A DNA stretch of 64,000 nucleotides from Anisodus tanguticus (Eukaryota; Streptophyta; Magnoliopsida; Solanales; Solanaceae): positions 3,104,646-3,168,645 of the forward strand of contig CM067561.1 in assembly GCA_034509755.1 (NCBI GenBank), read 5' to 3'. The position numbers were made by a program, and so were the translations under genes. Below are positions 10,813 through 22,611 of the stretch, one piece after another. How positions within the stretch are numbered: the stretch's first letter is position 1; each line of letters starts with the position of its first letter. The notes beneath the pieces are model-generated. The model had not been told where the DNA came from and did no database searches. It saw only the letters and a program-made list of their open reading frames with translations.

Positions 10813-13144
10813 TGTAGAATTGTATTAATATCTTTTGAAGAGTCGTTCTCATTAATATAAATATATACAGTGTATACAATGTGAAACCCTAATACAATAA
10901 GGATCATATATCTATTATAATTATCACTAAATATTACAAAAGATATGGTGTATATTTGTGGAATATACGTTAATACACCCCCTCAGTCGGAGCGGGAGGA
11001 GGCCGGACGCTAAGACTGGATCTGAAGTCGAGGAGATGTCCACAAATCAGCATGAACAATATCAAAGGGAGCAAATGTAACACTAAGAGATGATTTAAAT
11101 AGAAGACGAACATGTTTGCCTAATTGACAAGAAATGCAGTTTTGGGCAAGTTTTCCATTATTACAACGAATAAAATTATTGCCTCTAAGAAAATTAAAAA
11201 CTGGAGCTCCTGGGTGTCCAAGCCTATTGTGCCAAGTTGACAGAGAGATAGCTGCGAGAGAGGTGTGTGAGCGGAAACTGGAAGCGGAAGAGGATGGGAA
11301 AGGATAGAGGTCCCCTGTGCTATTGCATCTCTTAAGAGGTATCCCCATACGTAGATCCTTCACAGTAAAACCAAATAGATCAAAATCAACAGACACAAAA
11401 TTGTTATGAGTAAATTTCCGAACAGTGATTAAATTCTTAATGATGTTTGAGGCATACATGACGTTATTCAGGGAGAAGGGTGGGTGATGTGGTTGAGTGT
11501 AGGTATTACCATAGCCCTGAATTTGAATGCGATGACCATTGCCAACAGTAATGAATTGAGGAGATTTTAAACAAAATATTTGGGAGAGATTACCTGCAGA
11601 CTGGGTGAGATGAGAGGTGGCTCCCGAATCCATGTACCAATTGTCATCGGGTTGTTGCATATTCAAATAGCTGAAGGCCTGGCCCAAAGCAGTGGGGGCC
11701 AAGCCGTGAAGTTGCAGTTGCTGGGCCTGTATGACATGGGCCTGATTTTGCAATGTAGTGCCATGACCCAAAGCTGGGCCCAAAAGATTGGGCTGCTGGA
11801 AACCTGTCTGGGCCGATTGGATATTAAACTGGGCCCGTGGCTGCTGCTGATAGTAAACTGGGGTAGAGGCCCAGGGTACAGTGTTGGGCCACTACCTTGG
11901 GCCAACCATGGTGCTGGGACAGCGGACTGCTGAGGGCCAGTTCTACCTCCACGCCATCGGATATGTCCACCTCTGCCGTTCCCGCGACCCTTTCCTCATT
12001 TGCCACCACTGCAGCCACCCCGTTGTTCGTGGTTGTCCGACGGTGGTTGGCCGGCGGTAGGGGTGGCGGGAATTGCGGGAGTGTAGATCGATAATTCTTT
12101 CTGGTTGTGTTCGTTCTGTTTAGCACGTCGTGTTTCTTCTAACAATAATTGTGACCGAGCCTTGTTAAAACTAGGTAAGGGATCGGTATGTTGGATCATC
12201 GTGGCAAGGGTATCATACTTACCTTTTGGAAGACCTGCGACTAGTTGGAGAACCATCTTTGTGTCGGAAACAAGTGTTCCCACGTTTGATAATTGGTCTA
12301 CCACTAGTTTTAATTGCTTGCAATATTCGGACATGTTAGAGAAATTTTCAAGACGTGTGTTATTAAAATGTTCTTCCAAATAGACAGCACGAGTATGCTT
12401 GTTGTCCTGAAAGATTTCTTCTAACCTAATCCATAACTCGCGAGCAGAGGCACCGATTTTTATGATAGTGAGGAGCAAGTCCTGAGAAATAGTACCATGG
12501 ATCCACTGATTGACAACGGCGTCAAGGAGGCACCATGTTGTGTCATCAACATCAATGGGGCAAGGGAAGGAGTCGTCAATGTGATCCAACACGTTATTAG
12601 ACACATTTATGGATACGGAAAAGTTCCACCCACGGAGAGTACTGACTGTTTTCTTGATCAAGAACCATAGGGATGAAGTTCTTGATCAAGATGTTGGATA
12701 CGGTGAGTGTTGGATGAACAGATGGTGAAAAAGATGATGTGGGTGTGGTAGAGGTGACGACGGAGGAGGTTGAGGCTGCTGTGAGAGTTGTGGGAGGAGT
12801 CATTATAGTGGATTAATTTGGATGAAGGAAGAGGAGGAAAGTACAATTGTTCTCGTCGGAAATTTTAGGGCACGACATCCGCCTATTTAAGGAAAACCGA
12901 GAGGGGGGGGGGTTAGCTGCGACAGTGGGAAGAAAAAAAAGAAGAGAATAGGGTTTAGGTTTAGGCTCTTAATACCATGTAGAATTGTATTAATCTCCCT
13001 TGGAGAGTCGTTCTCATTAATACAAATATATATAGTGTGTACAATGTGGAACTCTAATACAATAAGGATCCTAAATCTACCATAATTATACAACACTAAA
13101 TATTACAAAAGATATGGTGTATATTTGTGGAATATACGTTAATA
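10813..13144 (-). mobile_element. Internally deleted Copia retrotransposon, TSD TCGCC
   Basis: LTRs at 10813-10975 and 12978-13144 (TGTAGAATTG...GTTAATA on the + strand) are flanked by a perfect 5-bp duplication TCGCC (10808-10812 and 13145-13149). Read on the - strand, the LTR at 12978 is the 5' LTR, followed by a primer-binding site TGGTATTAAGAGCC complementary to initiator tRNA-Met. A purine tract CTGAGGGGG precedes the 3' LTR. Gag and the pre-integrase region remain, but integrase core, reverse transcriptase and RNase H are absent. The family matches the longer copies at 18939-23847 and 43333-48102. Confidence 0.9.
11010..12803 (-). pseudogene. Copia gag and protease/pre-integrase remnant
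   Basis: Gag-like segments lie at 12661-11996 (REL-type gag helices with [17 protein letters not shown] and LVAGLPKGKYDTLATMI). An out-of-frame upstream part begins near 12803. A protease segment with the DSGATSHLT active-site motif and a pre-integrase domain (STWHNRLGHPGAPVF, CISCQLGKHVRL) covers 11783-11010. Immediately after VHADLWTSP the frame jumps to RLQIQS, sequence that belongs to the extreme 3' end of pol in the full copy. This marks a deletion of about 2.5 kb relative to that copy. No CCHC knuckle is visible in gag. Several frameshifts are present. Confidence 0.8.
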
Positions 13145-13149
13145 TCGCC

Positions 13150-13800
13150 CCCATAAATGGGCCTTGCAGTGCGCGATTCAAATTTAGTCGGACTCTAATG
13201 CGGGTACCGGATACTGAGTAAAAACCAAAAAAATAAATTCAAGTAATACTATTCGTTGTATTATAATACTACCGTATTATCATACAATTACTAATCATGT
13301 AATGTAATTAAGGTTACGTTCCGACATGATAATGAGCTTCATATCAATATTTTTGCTTTATGTGTGTGATTATATTTTCATCTTTTGTTTTCGTTAGTTA
13401 TAATTTGCTTTTGGGAATTTGTATATTTTCTAGAATTGATGATTTTTTTGTCTCAATTTATATGATCATTTTCGTTTTAGGGTCAAATTTTATCCCATAG
13501 GTGAAAAGAGGATATTTTAAAGATATTTCTAATATGTTAAAGGAAAATCTAATCCAATAGATAAAATGAATATATTTTTGTAATATGTTAAGGACATTTA
13601 TTATCCTTTTCCAAATAAAGAATAGTCGATAAACTGCAAAAATGCAACGGTCCCTATTAACAGAATGTCTTTAATCAATGAGGAATGAAACGCAAAGGCC
13701 TAAAAGATAACTCAAGACAAACAAAAGGTGTAGTGGCCCCTACTGGGGTTATAGATTAGTTTTCACTAGAGATGGCAGTGGATTCTGGATCCGGAAAAAA
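13150..13800. other. No gene seen
   Basis: AT-rich sequence with no supported ORF, RNA gene or defined repeat. Confidence 0.4.
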
Positions 13801-14775
13801 CTTATAAGATAAAGATTAGCGCTCTGATACCACTTGATAAAAGATCGAGGCTAGCGTTCTAATATCACTCGATAAGAACCGGGTTAGTTTTAAGAAAAAT
13901 AAAAATATACAAAATCGTAAATACAGAAATAAACAACATGGAAATAAAGATAGAGAAATTTCAAGTATAAATATTTAAGAACTTCCGCATATTTTTAGTT
14001 TTTTTGAAACTAACACGATTCTTATCAAGTGGTATTAGAGACTTTTATCTTATCAAGTGGTATAAAGCACTAATTTATGTTTTATCAAGTGGTATCAGAG
14101 TAAATCTATCAAATCATAATTAACAAAAAATGTAAGATTCAAGGAAAAATACCTCTGGTTTAAGCTGAGTGAAGAAGATAAAGTGCAGAGGAGGAAAAAG
14201 ATACTATCAGTACTAGTACTATTTTTGTTGTTGTGTTATTAAAAGCTTAGCAGATTCTTCACTCACAATCTAACTCTATGAGAGTCAAATGATTACATAG
14301 CGCTAATGTGCACTGAAATATTATATAGGAGTAGTACAAAGTCAATAGGGGTCATTTGGTAGCATTCATTATCTACCATTTTGGTGCAAATTTCTCTCTT
14401 TCTATACTTTTGCGGACAATATTGTCTACTTCCTATTTTGTTAAATAATCAATAGCAATACTAATGCTCTTGATAATCTTGAAAGTTTCTTGGCAAAAAA
14501 AATTAAAAATAATAATTGCGGTAGCTTAATTTCAAGAATCGGGTTAGATTAAAAAAAACTAGAAATGAACAAAATTATAAATACATAAATAAAAGACGGG
14601 AAAATAAAGATAGAGAAATTTGAAGAATAAAATTCAAGAACTTCGCATATTTCTAGTTTTTTTAAAACTAACTTGTTTTTTTTAAGTGGTATCAGAGACA
14701 TCTATCTTATCAAGTGGTATCAAAGTTCTAATGTCTACGTTATCAAACGGTATCAGAGCAGTTCTATCAAAATTC
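13801..14775. repeat. Inverted and direct repeats with repeated GGTATCAGAG-like motifs
   Basis: An arm at about 13818-13905 (CTGATACCACTTGATAAAAG onward) is inverted at about 13990-14060 (ending ATTCTTATCAAGTGGTATTA), a stem-loop of roughly 240 bp. The same block recurs in direct orientation at about 14535-14770. AAGTGGTATCAGAG-type strings, similar to tRNA-Met primer-binding sites, appear at least five times. This may be foldback-element or retrotransposon leader debris. No TSD was identified. Confidence 0.5.
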
Positions 14776-15290
14776 TATTATTTCAAACTTCATGGTTTCT
14801 TGACAAAAAAATAATAATTGTGATTGCTTAATTTTTAATCTAGTAGCTATAAAATATACAAGAGTCCCGTAGCTAACACTATCATTTATCACAATTATTA
14901 GTTGTCATAACAACTAGCATGATCAACAATCATTGTCAATTACTATTGTTAGCCATCATCACCACTAGCTACTATCTAGAACCACCACCATCACCCAACA
15001 TAATCCTAATCGGCGCTCATAATCATAATAGCTAGCCACAACTGTAATATATTTTCTTTAAAATATTAATATATTATACTCTATTAATTTGATATTTTAT
15101 TTAAATTTAACATTGATTAATTTTTAAGTAAAGATAAATTTTATAAATTTAAATGCCAAGAAAATATGTTATTTTAATAATTTAATATTCAAATCTTAAT
15201 ACAATATTTTAATATTCAAATTCAAATATCTAAATCTTAATACATCTTTTAATATTCAGATGTGCATTCAAATTTTCAAGTCATAAAAAA
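14776..15290. other. No gene seen
   Basis: Low-complexity AT-rich DNA. A short CACCA/CATCA-rich stretch lies at about 14940-15010. No coding potential. Confidence 0.4.
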
Positions 15291-15291
15291 T

Positions 15292-15466
15292 GACACTCTA
15301 GTGCATTAAGCTTCCGTTATGTGGGGGGTTCACGAAAGGATCAAACTACAAAAGTCTATGGTACATAGCCTTACCTTGCATTTGTGCAAGATGCTATTTC
15401 CACAGCTTGAACCCGTAGCCTCCTGATCACTGGAGGTAACTTTACCAGTTACGTCAGGACTGCCTT
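15292..15466 (-). mobile_element. Au-type SINE
   Basis: Same family as 4105-4290, more diverged. The - strand carries the B-box GGTTCAAGC, GCATCTTGCACAAATGCAAG, GTAAGGCTATGTACCATAGA and an end near GCTTAATGCACTAGAGTG. The head, CTGACGTAACTGGTAAAGTT on the - strand, is better preserved than in the first copy. Confidence 0.75.
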
Positions 15467-15548
15467 ATAGATTAAATGTCATAATCTTAATGAAAATAAA
15501 CGACACCTTAGTGGGTTTAATGGAATAAAACGGTAACAATTTTGTATG

Positions 15549-15870
15549 TGTTATAAAATAAAGACTACAAACTAAATACATCAGAGACTGATATATTATT
15601 CAACTTCAAATTGGTATATAATTCAACAAATGAACCTCCTATTTATAAGAGGAAATTGATTGAAGGCCAGGTAACCAGGGAAATGGCTTGGTGGCCAAGT
15701 AAACTTGATTTTCAAGTTTGCTTGATGGACATCCAAATATTTACAACACTCCCCCTTGAATGTCCATTAATTAGATGATGTGCCTTATTAAAATATTATT
15801 AAGAAAATTTCATGGGATAAAGTCTTAATAAAGAAAAAAGAGTACACATATCTAGTAATACGCTTTGAGA
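15549..15870 (-). mobile_element. 3' LTR of a truncated Copia retrotransposon with purine tract
   Basis: LTR at 15549-15748 (TGTTATAAAATAAAG to TTTACAACA). Directly after it on the + strand is CTCCCCCTTGAATGTCC, whose complement is a polypurine tract preceding an LTR that starts TGTTGTAAATATTTGG. The element therefore runs on the - strand. About 120 bp of 3' internal non-coding sequence follows. No coding region or second LTR is present. Confidence 0.65.
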
Positions 15871-16235
15871 GCAGTCCTGCATGATACAATTAGTATATTT
15901 TTATATCATGATGGTATCATGGAAGACTGTTGAAGAGTGTTTCATTGAAGGACTACAACAGTCCTGCATGATATCATCTCAATATATTTTTATACCATGA
16001 TGGAATCATGGGGGATTGGGGACTTTAGATGGTATATACCATGATGGTATCATGAAGGACTAATAAAGATTGTTTCATTGAAGGACTGCAACAGTCCTGC
16101 ATGATACCATATCAGTATATTTTTATACCATGATGGTATCATGGAGGACCGTTGAAGAGTATTTCATTGAAGGACTGCAGCAATCCTGCATGATACCATC
16201 TCCGTATATTTTTATAACATGTAGGTATCATAATA
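15866..16235. repeat. Tandem repeat, about 89-bp unit, with a CATGATGGTATCATG palindrome
   Basis: Four copies begin AGTCCTGCATGAT or a close variant, at about 15872, 15961, 16093 and 16182. Each contains TATATTTTTATACCATGATG followed by GTATCATGG and, in the first three, TTTCATTGAAGGACT. Copy 2 has about 44 bp extra, including a second palindrome; copy 4 is incomplete. The array directly follows Copia 3' sequence, so it may belong to that element's 3' untranslated region. Confidence 0.75.
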
Positions 16236-16289
16236 TATTGTAACAATATACTTCAACTGCTACTGATTTGATATACTACATGCTAAGAT

Positions 16290-17006
16290 AAATTGTTTTC
16301 CCAGATATAAAAAAATAAAATAAATAGAAAAGATAATATATCAGTCGTCCATTTTATTGAAAAGATAAATGAGCCAAAATTGTGTAGAATTAGAATATGA
16401 AAAAAATAAAAAATAAAGGCAAATAATTTAAAAATGAAATTATAAAAAGGATAAAAATAAATGAAAATCACCTAAAATTTAAAAAGAAAAATAAATAAAA
16501 ATAGAAAAAAGGTCATTGAAATTAGATTATGGAGATAGAAAAAAATAAAAAAGAAATAAAAGAAATTTAAAAACAAACAAGTAATAAAAAAAAAAAAAAT
16601 AGAAACAAAATGAAAAAGAAAGAAGTAGAATTAAATATGAAATCAGATTGTGGGGAAAATTAAAATAAAATATAGTATGAAAAAAACAAATGAACAAAAA
16701 AGGAGAAAGAAAAGAAAATAAAAAGTAAAGAAATAAAAGAAAAAGAAAAAAGAGACAATTACCTATAAAAACTATAATTGATGAAATTAGATTATGGAGA
16801 TAAAAAAAAAGAAATAAATAAAATTTAAAAAGGAACAAGTAAAAAAGAAATAAAAAAAGGAAATACAAAAAAACAAAAGGAGTTAGAATTAAATACGAAA
16901 TCAGATTATGGTGAAAAGGAAAATAAAATATAGTATGAAAAAAAAAAGAGAGGAGAAAAATGATTAAAAAAAAGAATAAAAGAAAGAAACGAAGATAAGA
17001 AGTAGA
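16290..17006. repeat. A-rich DNA with an approximately 260-bp tandem duplication
   Basis: The + strand is extremely A/G-rich. The block GAAATTAGATTATGGAGATA (16517) with GAAATCAGATTGTGG (about 16638) recurs at about 16784 and 16898, giving a diverged tandem duplication. Long Phe/Leu-rich frames on the - strand are a by-product of this composition. Confidence 0.6.
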
Positions 17007-17011
17007 GAAAT

Positions 17012-18815
17012 TGTAACACCCCGTACTTTCGGGCGATGGTTTGAGCATGTAGACGTATGCAAATAAAGAGCTTAGGATATTAAAGGATGTGGTCCCGAAA
17101 TAATTTAAGATTTTAAAAGCATGACAACGATAACTAGGAATAATATTTTGTGTATGTCAAAGAAGACTACGGACTACCGCTATATCCTGTGATCACGATA
17201 ATTAGTATATGAGATGTGTTAAAAGTGGTTTATATTTAAATAAAGTAGGGACAAGAAATTAAATACCCATGTGTAGTGGGAGACAAGATTGATAAGTGTG
17301 AGTCCATGTGGCATCTTAATATATACAACAATACATGACTATTATATGCATGGATCCATTAGTGGACATATGTTGGGAAAATTGCATCGTAAGCATGAGA
17401 TTAATGTTGTGGACCAAATGTTGTTCACGTGTAAATTTCAAAAGCAATGAGTACTTTTATTAGTTTATTGTTAATTGCAAGCGGTTGTTAGTATGTATAT
17501 ATAGCAGCCATATGCCCTTATAGGTCTCTTATCCTCTTAATAAAGTATTTCACAATTAGTGGTAGAAAAATTTGTAAGGAGTCTGCAAAACAAAATTCGT
17601 CCGTGACAATTATAGAATATACATCAAAAGGGATTTTCATAGTGAAGAAGGATGGAAGAAAAAAATTTCTTGGTAAATACGATTGAAGTCTTATATGGGC
17701 TGCGTGGGATAGGTTGTGCCTAGAATTGGTTAAGATATGTTGAGGCAAATCTTTCCTTCTTTTGGCATGGTCCATGTACCGAAACGTGAATATAATATTG
17801 TCCCATAAATGATTCTACTCTTAGTGGCTAAGGATGTTCATGTTATTCATTCCTATGTTCAAAGCATGTCTAAATATGTTCCTAAATCCTTATTGAGGTA
17901 TATGGAAAAGATGTTAGTATTCATAATGTTAATCGGAGGTGAAACGATCTTACGTCACTCCGATAAACTCAGAATGTTTTATTATCATTCATGCATTATA
18001 TTCATATATTACCCTGGACCCCACATGTATTATATACACTACTATATGATATGCATTATATATGTAGGGGATGGAAAAAGGAATACGGCGTTATATATGC
18101 ACACCACCTGATCAGCTGGTATATGATGATGATTATGTCCGCAGAGGCCGAATGATATGATGGGAGACGACGTTATATACACATATATATATATATATGA
18201 CCGCATTGTGCATGACATTTAGGCCTATTATGGCCCTCAGAGGCATTCCCTACTGGTTGGTTGTTTCTTGTCTCATGTTACTTTCATGTCTCTATTATGC
18301 TGTTCTTCATTCCTGACATACTCGGTACATCAGTCGTATTGACATCCTTTTTGTCGAGGGATACTGCGTTTCATGCCCGCAGGCTCACATAGGCAAGGCG
18401 ACGGTCCGCATTAGTAGGTTGCTGACTCAGCGGAGATTGGAGCACTCCCCTTGTTTCGGAGTGGCGGTCTAATCTCGGTACTGTATTTTCGCATGTACAT
18501 ATAGGTATGGCGAGGCCCTGTCCCGACCTTATGATGTTGCGTACTCTTTAGAGGCTTGTAGACAGTGTCTTGTGTATAGCAGTCAGGTATGGCCTTGTCG
18601 GCCTTAGTAATTATATATGCATGAGTTGAGTTCTTCTGTTTGTAAGATTTTGCGTAGCTTCTTTCCAGTTTATCATTTTCAAGTGTTAGCATGGTACTTT
18701 GTGACGGCCCTCGGGGCCCATGATTAATTATGGTTAGATGTTACATATATGAATAGTGGTACCCGACAAGTAAGGTCCAGGTGCCTGTCATGACCCTCCA
18801 GTTTGGGTCATGACA
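17012..18815 (+). mobile_element. Gypsy (Tekay/Del-like) solo LTR, TSD GAAAT
   Basis: The 1804-bp LTR starts TGTAACACCCCGTACTTTCG and ends TTTGGGTCATGACA. It is flanked by a perfect GAAAT duplication (17007-17011 and 18816-18820). No primer-binding site or internal sequence follows it. It is closely similar throughout to the LTR at 30814-32905, and its right flank is the same as that LTR's right flank. It is best explained as the recombined remnant of one copy of a tandemly duplicated Gypsy element. Confidence 0.9.
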
Positions 18816-19159
18816 GAAATAAAAAAGAAAAGAAGAAAAATAGGCAATTATCTATAATGGATATTAAGGGTAATTAGTTTTTGGGATATGAAAATATAGG
18901 GGGCATGAAAAGATAATTATTTTGTGTTTAGTGGGCATTGTAAGATAGAATAATTTCCCTTAGGAATTCCTTTCATTATTCACAATATATATAGCTGTAC
19001 AAAAGTTGATTCCTAATATGGTACGAATTCTAACTTACCTTACAAAGGTTGATTCTTAATACAATTAGAATCCTAAGTTACCTTAAATATACATCTATCA
19101 TAATTACAAAATATACGGAGAATGTTTGGAGAATATTCGCTAATACTCCCCCCTCACAC

Positions 19160-22100
19160 GGAGCAGGAGGAGGCCGAACGCTAAGGCTGGATCAGAAGTC
19201 GGTGAAGAGCTGTCGCGGTAGTCCTTTTGTGAAGATGTTTGCATACTGATAGGAAGAAGGCACGTGTAATATTTTGACCTGACCACGGCCAACCTTCTCT
19301 CGCACAAAGTGGATATCCATCTCAATATGCTTAGTCCGTTGATGTTGGACCGGATTATGAGACATATAGATGGCAGATATGTTGTCACAATAGACTATAG
19401 ACGTCTTGCGGAGTGGACACTGCAGTTCCAAAAGAAGATTTCGGAGACAACAGATCTCAGCAACTACATTAGCAACACCGCGATATCCTGCTTCAGCACT
19501 CGAACGGGAAAGTGTTGCCCGCCACTTGGCGGACCATGAGATAAGATTATCCCCAAGAAATACACAGTATCATGAGGTAGAGCGACGTGTGTCGAGGCAT
19601 CCTGCCCAATCTGCATCCGTGTAGGTAAGTAGCTTGGTTGGGGCAGAGGGATATAGATGTAATTCGAAGTCTAGTGTGCCCTTAACGTATCTGATAATAC
19701 ATTTGAGGGCGGCAAAATGGGACTCTCGGGGGTTGTGCATGAACAGACACACCTGCTGAACGGCATATGCAATACCAGGTCTAATGAATATAAGATACTG
19801 AAGAGCAACTGCTAGACTCCGATATAGAGTGGGATCAGAAACTGGCACACCGTCATTGGCACTAAGCTTGTATTTTTAGTCCACCGGAGTTGGCATAATT
19901 TTACAATTTGCCATCTTGGCCCTGTACACTATCTCTTCTGCATACTTACGCTGACACAGGAACATAGTAGCTGCAGATCTGGTCACCGATATACCCAAAA
20001 AATAACTTAGCTTGCCCAAGTCAGTCATAGCAAATTTAGTTTTGAGTAGAGCAATGATTTCATTCTTCAACCCGTCAGATGAGGCAGTAAGAACAATGTC
20101 ATCGACATATAATAGCAAAAATGCAGTGCTGCTACCTCGGTGAAAGGTGAAGAGAGAGTTATCATACCTGCTACATATAAAACCAATCTGCAGAAGATAC
20201 CTGGCAAAACGATCATACCAAGCGCAGGGTGCCTGTTTCAATCCATACAGTGATTTTCTGAGACGACATACAAACTGCGGAACTACCGGATGAACAAAGC
20301 CAGGGGGCTGATGCATGTATACAGTTTCTTTCAAATCCCCATGAAGAAATGCATTCTTGACATCTAGATAATGAATCGGCCAATGCAAGCCCATAGCAAT
20401 ACTGAGAACAGTCCGAATAGTGGCCGGTTTAACAACCAGACTGAATGTCTCACCACAATCAATACCCTCCTGCTGATTAGTGCCATTTGCAACTAGTCTT
20501 GCCTTATACCTCTCTAAGTCACTGTTGTCTCTGAACTTGTGACGAAATAGCCACATACACCGGATAACATTCACACCAACTGGTCTAGGTACCAAATCCC
20601 AAGTGTTTTGCTTGGTTAAAGCATTAAATTCCTCGCATATGGCCGCATTCCAATTAGGGTTCAGTTTAGCTAGTTTTGGATTCTTTGGAATGGGTGATAA
20701 GGTTTGTGCAGAGAGATTGAAGTGAACTTTGGGTTTGAAGATCCCGTGTTGTGCACGAGTTTCCATGCAGTGAGAGGGCAGTAGTGGGAGTTCAGAACTG
20801 GGAGGCAACACGTCCACTGGTTCGGGTAGTTCGGATCGGAAAATCGCAGGCTGCGGATCGGGGGGTGGGCGCGATCTTGCTGGAGGTGCAAGAAACTCGA
20901 CTGGATGCGGGACTGTTGGGGTGGTGCTGGACAGTGGTGGGGGCGAGACTGTCGGAACAGTGGGCTGCTATTGGTATAGATTTTGGATGACCGGGGACAA
21001 ACTTGGTTCATCGAGAAAGAAGTAGTCGGTGGTCTGAAATTTCCAAAGATTTGAAAAAGGAAAGGTTGTTTCATCAAAGGTGACATGACGGGAGATGATG
21101 ATTTTGCGAGTAGCAATATCATAGCACAAGTAGCCCAGATGATTAGGAGACAGACCAGGGAAGACACATGGTAGAGTACGAGGGGCAAGTTTGTGAGGTG
21201 TAGTGGAGGCTATGTTGGGGTAGCATAAGCATCCAAAAATATGTAGGTGATCATAGGATGGTAGCCTACGGTATAGGATTTTGGTAGGGGTCTTGTTTTG
21301 GAGTGTGCTAGTTGGTAAATTATTAAGAAGGGATTCTACCATTTTGACAACATAGACCCAAAAAGGCAGTGGTAGACAGGCATGAAACAGAAGTGTGCGG
21401 ACCATGTTATTGATGGTACGTATAATTCGTTCAGCCTTTCCGTTTTGGGAAGAAGTATATGGACAAGAAAAATGGAAAAACATGCCTTGTTTAGAACAGA
21501 AATTGTGAAATCCCGAGTTATTAAATTCACGTCCATTGTCACATTGGAATGATTTGATAGATTTTTCAAATTGTGTTTTAATGAATTTTTGAAACTCGAG
21601 AAATTATGCAAAAACTTCAGATTTGAATTTCAGTGGGTAAATCCAGACAAAATGTGAAAAATCATCCAAGAACACTAGATAGAATCTATGACCCAAAGAG
21701 CTAACAATCGGAGATGTCCACAAATCAGCATGAACAATATCAAAGGGAGAAAAAGTAACACTGTTTGATGACATAAATGGAAGACGAGTATGTTTTCCTA
21801 GTGGGCAAGAAAAACAATGTTGGGCAATTTTCCCATTATTACATTGAATACGCTTAGAAGTCCTAAGAAAAGTAAAAACTGGGTCTCCCGGGTGTCCGAG
21901 TCTGTTGTGCCAAGTTGAGGGAGAGATCGCCGCAAGGGATAGAGGTGCTTGCGGTCTGACAGAGGAAGATTGAGTGAATGGGTAGAGATCTTCCACACTA
22001 TTTCAGCATGTAAGAATTTTCCCCGTATCGATTTCCTTCACAGAAAAACCAAAAGGGTCAAATTCGATAGACACAGAATTATTGTTAGTGAATTTTCTAA

Positions 22101-22311
22101 CGGAGATTAAGTTTTTAATGATGTTAGGTGTGTATAGGACATGGTTTATGGAGAAGGGCGGGTGTCGATGTTTGGTGTGTGTGTTACCGTAACCTTCAAT
22201 TGGAATGCGATGACCATTGCCGACAGTAATAAATTGAGGACACTTTAACCGACGTAGTTGAGATAGGTTACCTGACGACCGGGTGAGGTGAGATGTGGAT
22301 CCGGTGTCCAT
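19160..22311 (-). pseudogene. Copia pol: protease, integrase, reverse transcriptase, RNase H
   Basis: Protease with DTGSTSHLT begins at 22308. The pre-integrase domain (STWHNRLGHPGDPVFTFL, CFSCPLGKHTRLPF) and integrase start (FDIVHADLWTSP) lie at 21996-21604. The rest of integrase (YTSSQNGKAERIIRTINNMV) is at 21483-20968. Reverse transcriptase at 20817-19876 has LDVKNAFLHGDL, SLYGLKQAPCAWYDRF and the catalytic LLYVDDIVLTAS. RNase H follows at 19848-19160 with KTSIVYCDNISAIYMSHNP and [18 protein letters not shown] stop interrupts just after MPTPVD (19876), and frameshifts separate protease from integrase and split RNase H. All domains are present, so decay is light. Confidence 0.85.
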
Positions 22312-22611
22312 GTACTAATTTTCGTTGGGCTGTTGAAGGTTCACGGTGGTGTAGGCCTGGCCCAAATTAGTCGGGGCCAGGTTCTTTGGGCTGGCTTCCG
22401 CTTTGGACCAAAACCAGGTGGGCTGCTTGCCGCCGCTCGTTGTTGGGCTGCTCGGTGGCCGGGACAGGCGCAAAGAGGCTGGTCGACCATGCGGAGCCGC
22501 CGGAACCGGGCCCCTGCGGTCGGGTATGGGCATGCGAGTGAGGCCCGTTCGCTGGTTGGGCCACTGTTGCTGCTGGTTGGACCACTGCTGCTGTTGGTTC
22601 CAGAATTGCTG

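Noticed and set aside
11580..11933. 117-codon + strand frame
   Set aside because: Antisense of Copia protease/gag sequence.
15866..16235. A CRISPR-like array
   Set aside because: Repeat units are about 89 bp without unique spacers, in a plant nuclear context. It is an ordinary tandem repeat.
16527..17048. 173-codon Phe/Leu-rich frame on the - strand, looks like a membrane protein
   Set aside because: It is a by-product of A-rich + strand DNA with a tandem duplication and runs into the Gypsy LTR. No codon pattern or homology motif.
17809..18111. 100-codon frame repeated at 24593-24931 and 31611-31871
   Set aside because: Recurs only because it lies inside three copies of the same Gypsy LTR. 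It crosses no known domain and differs at its ends.
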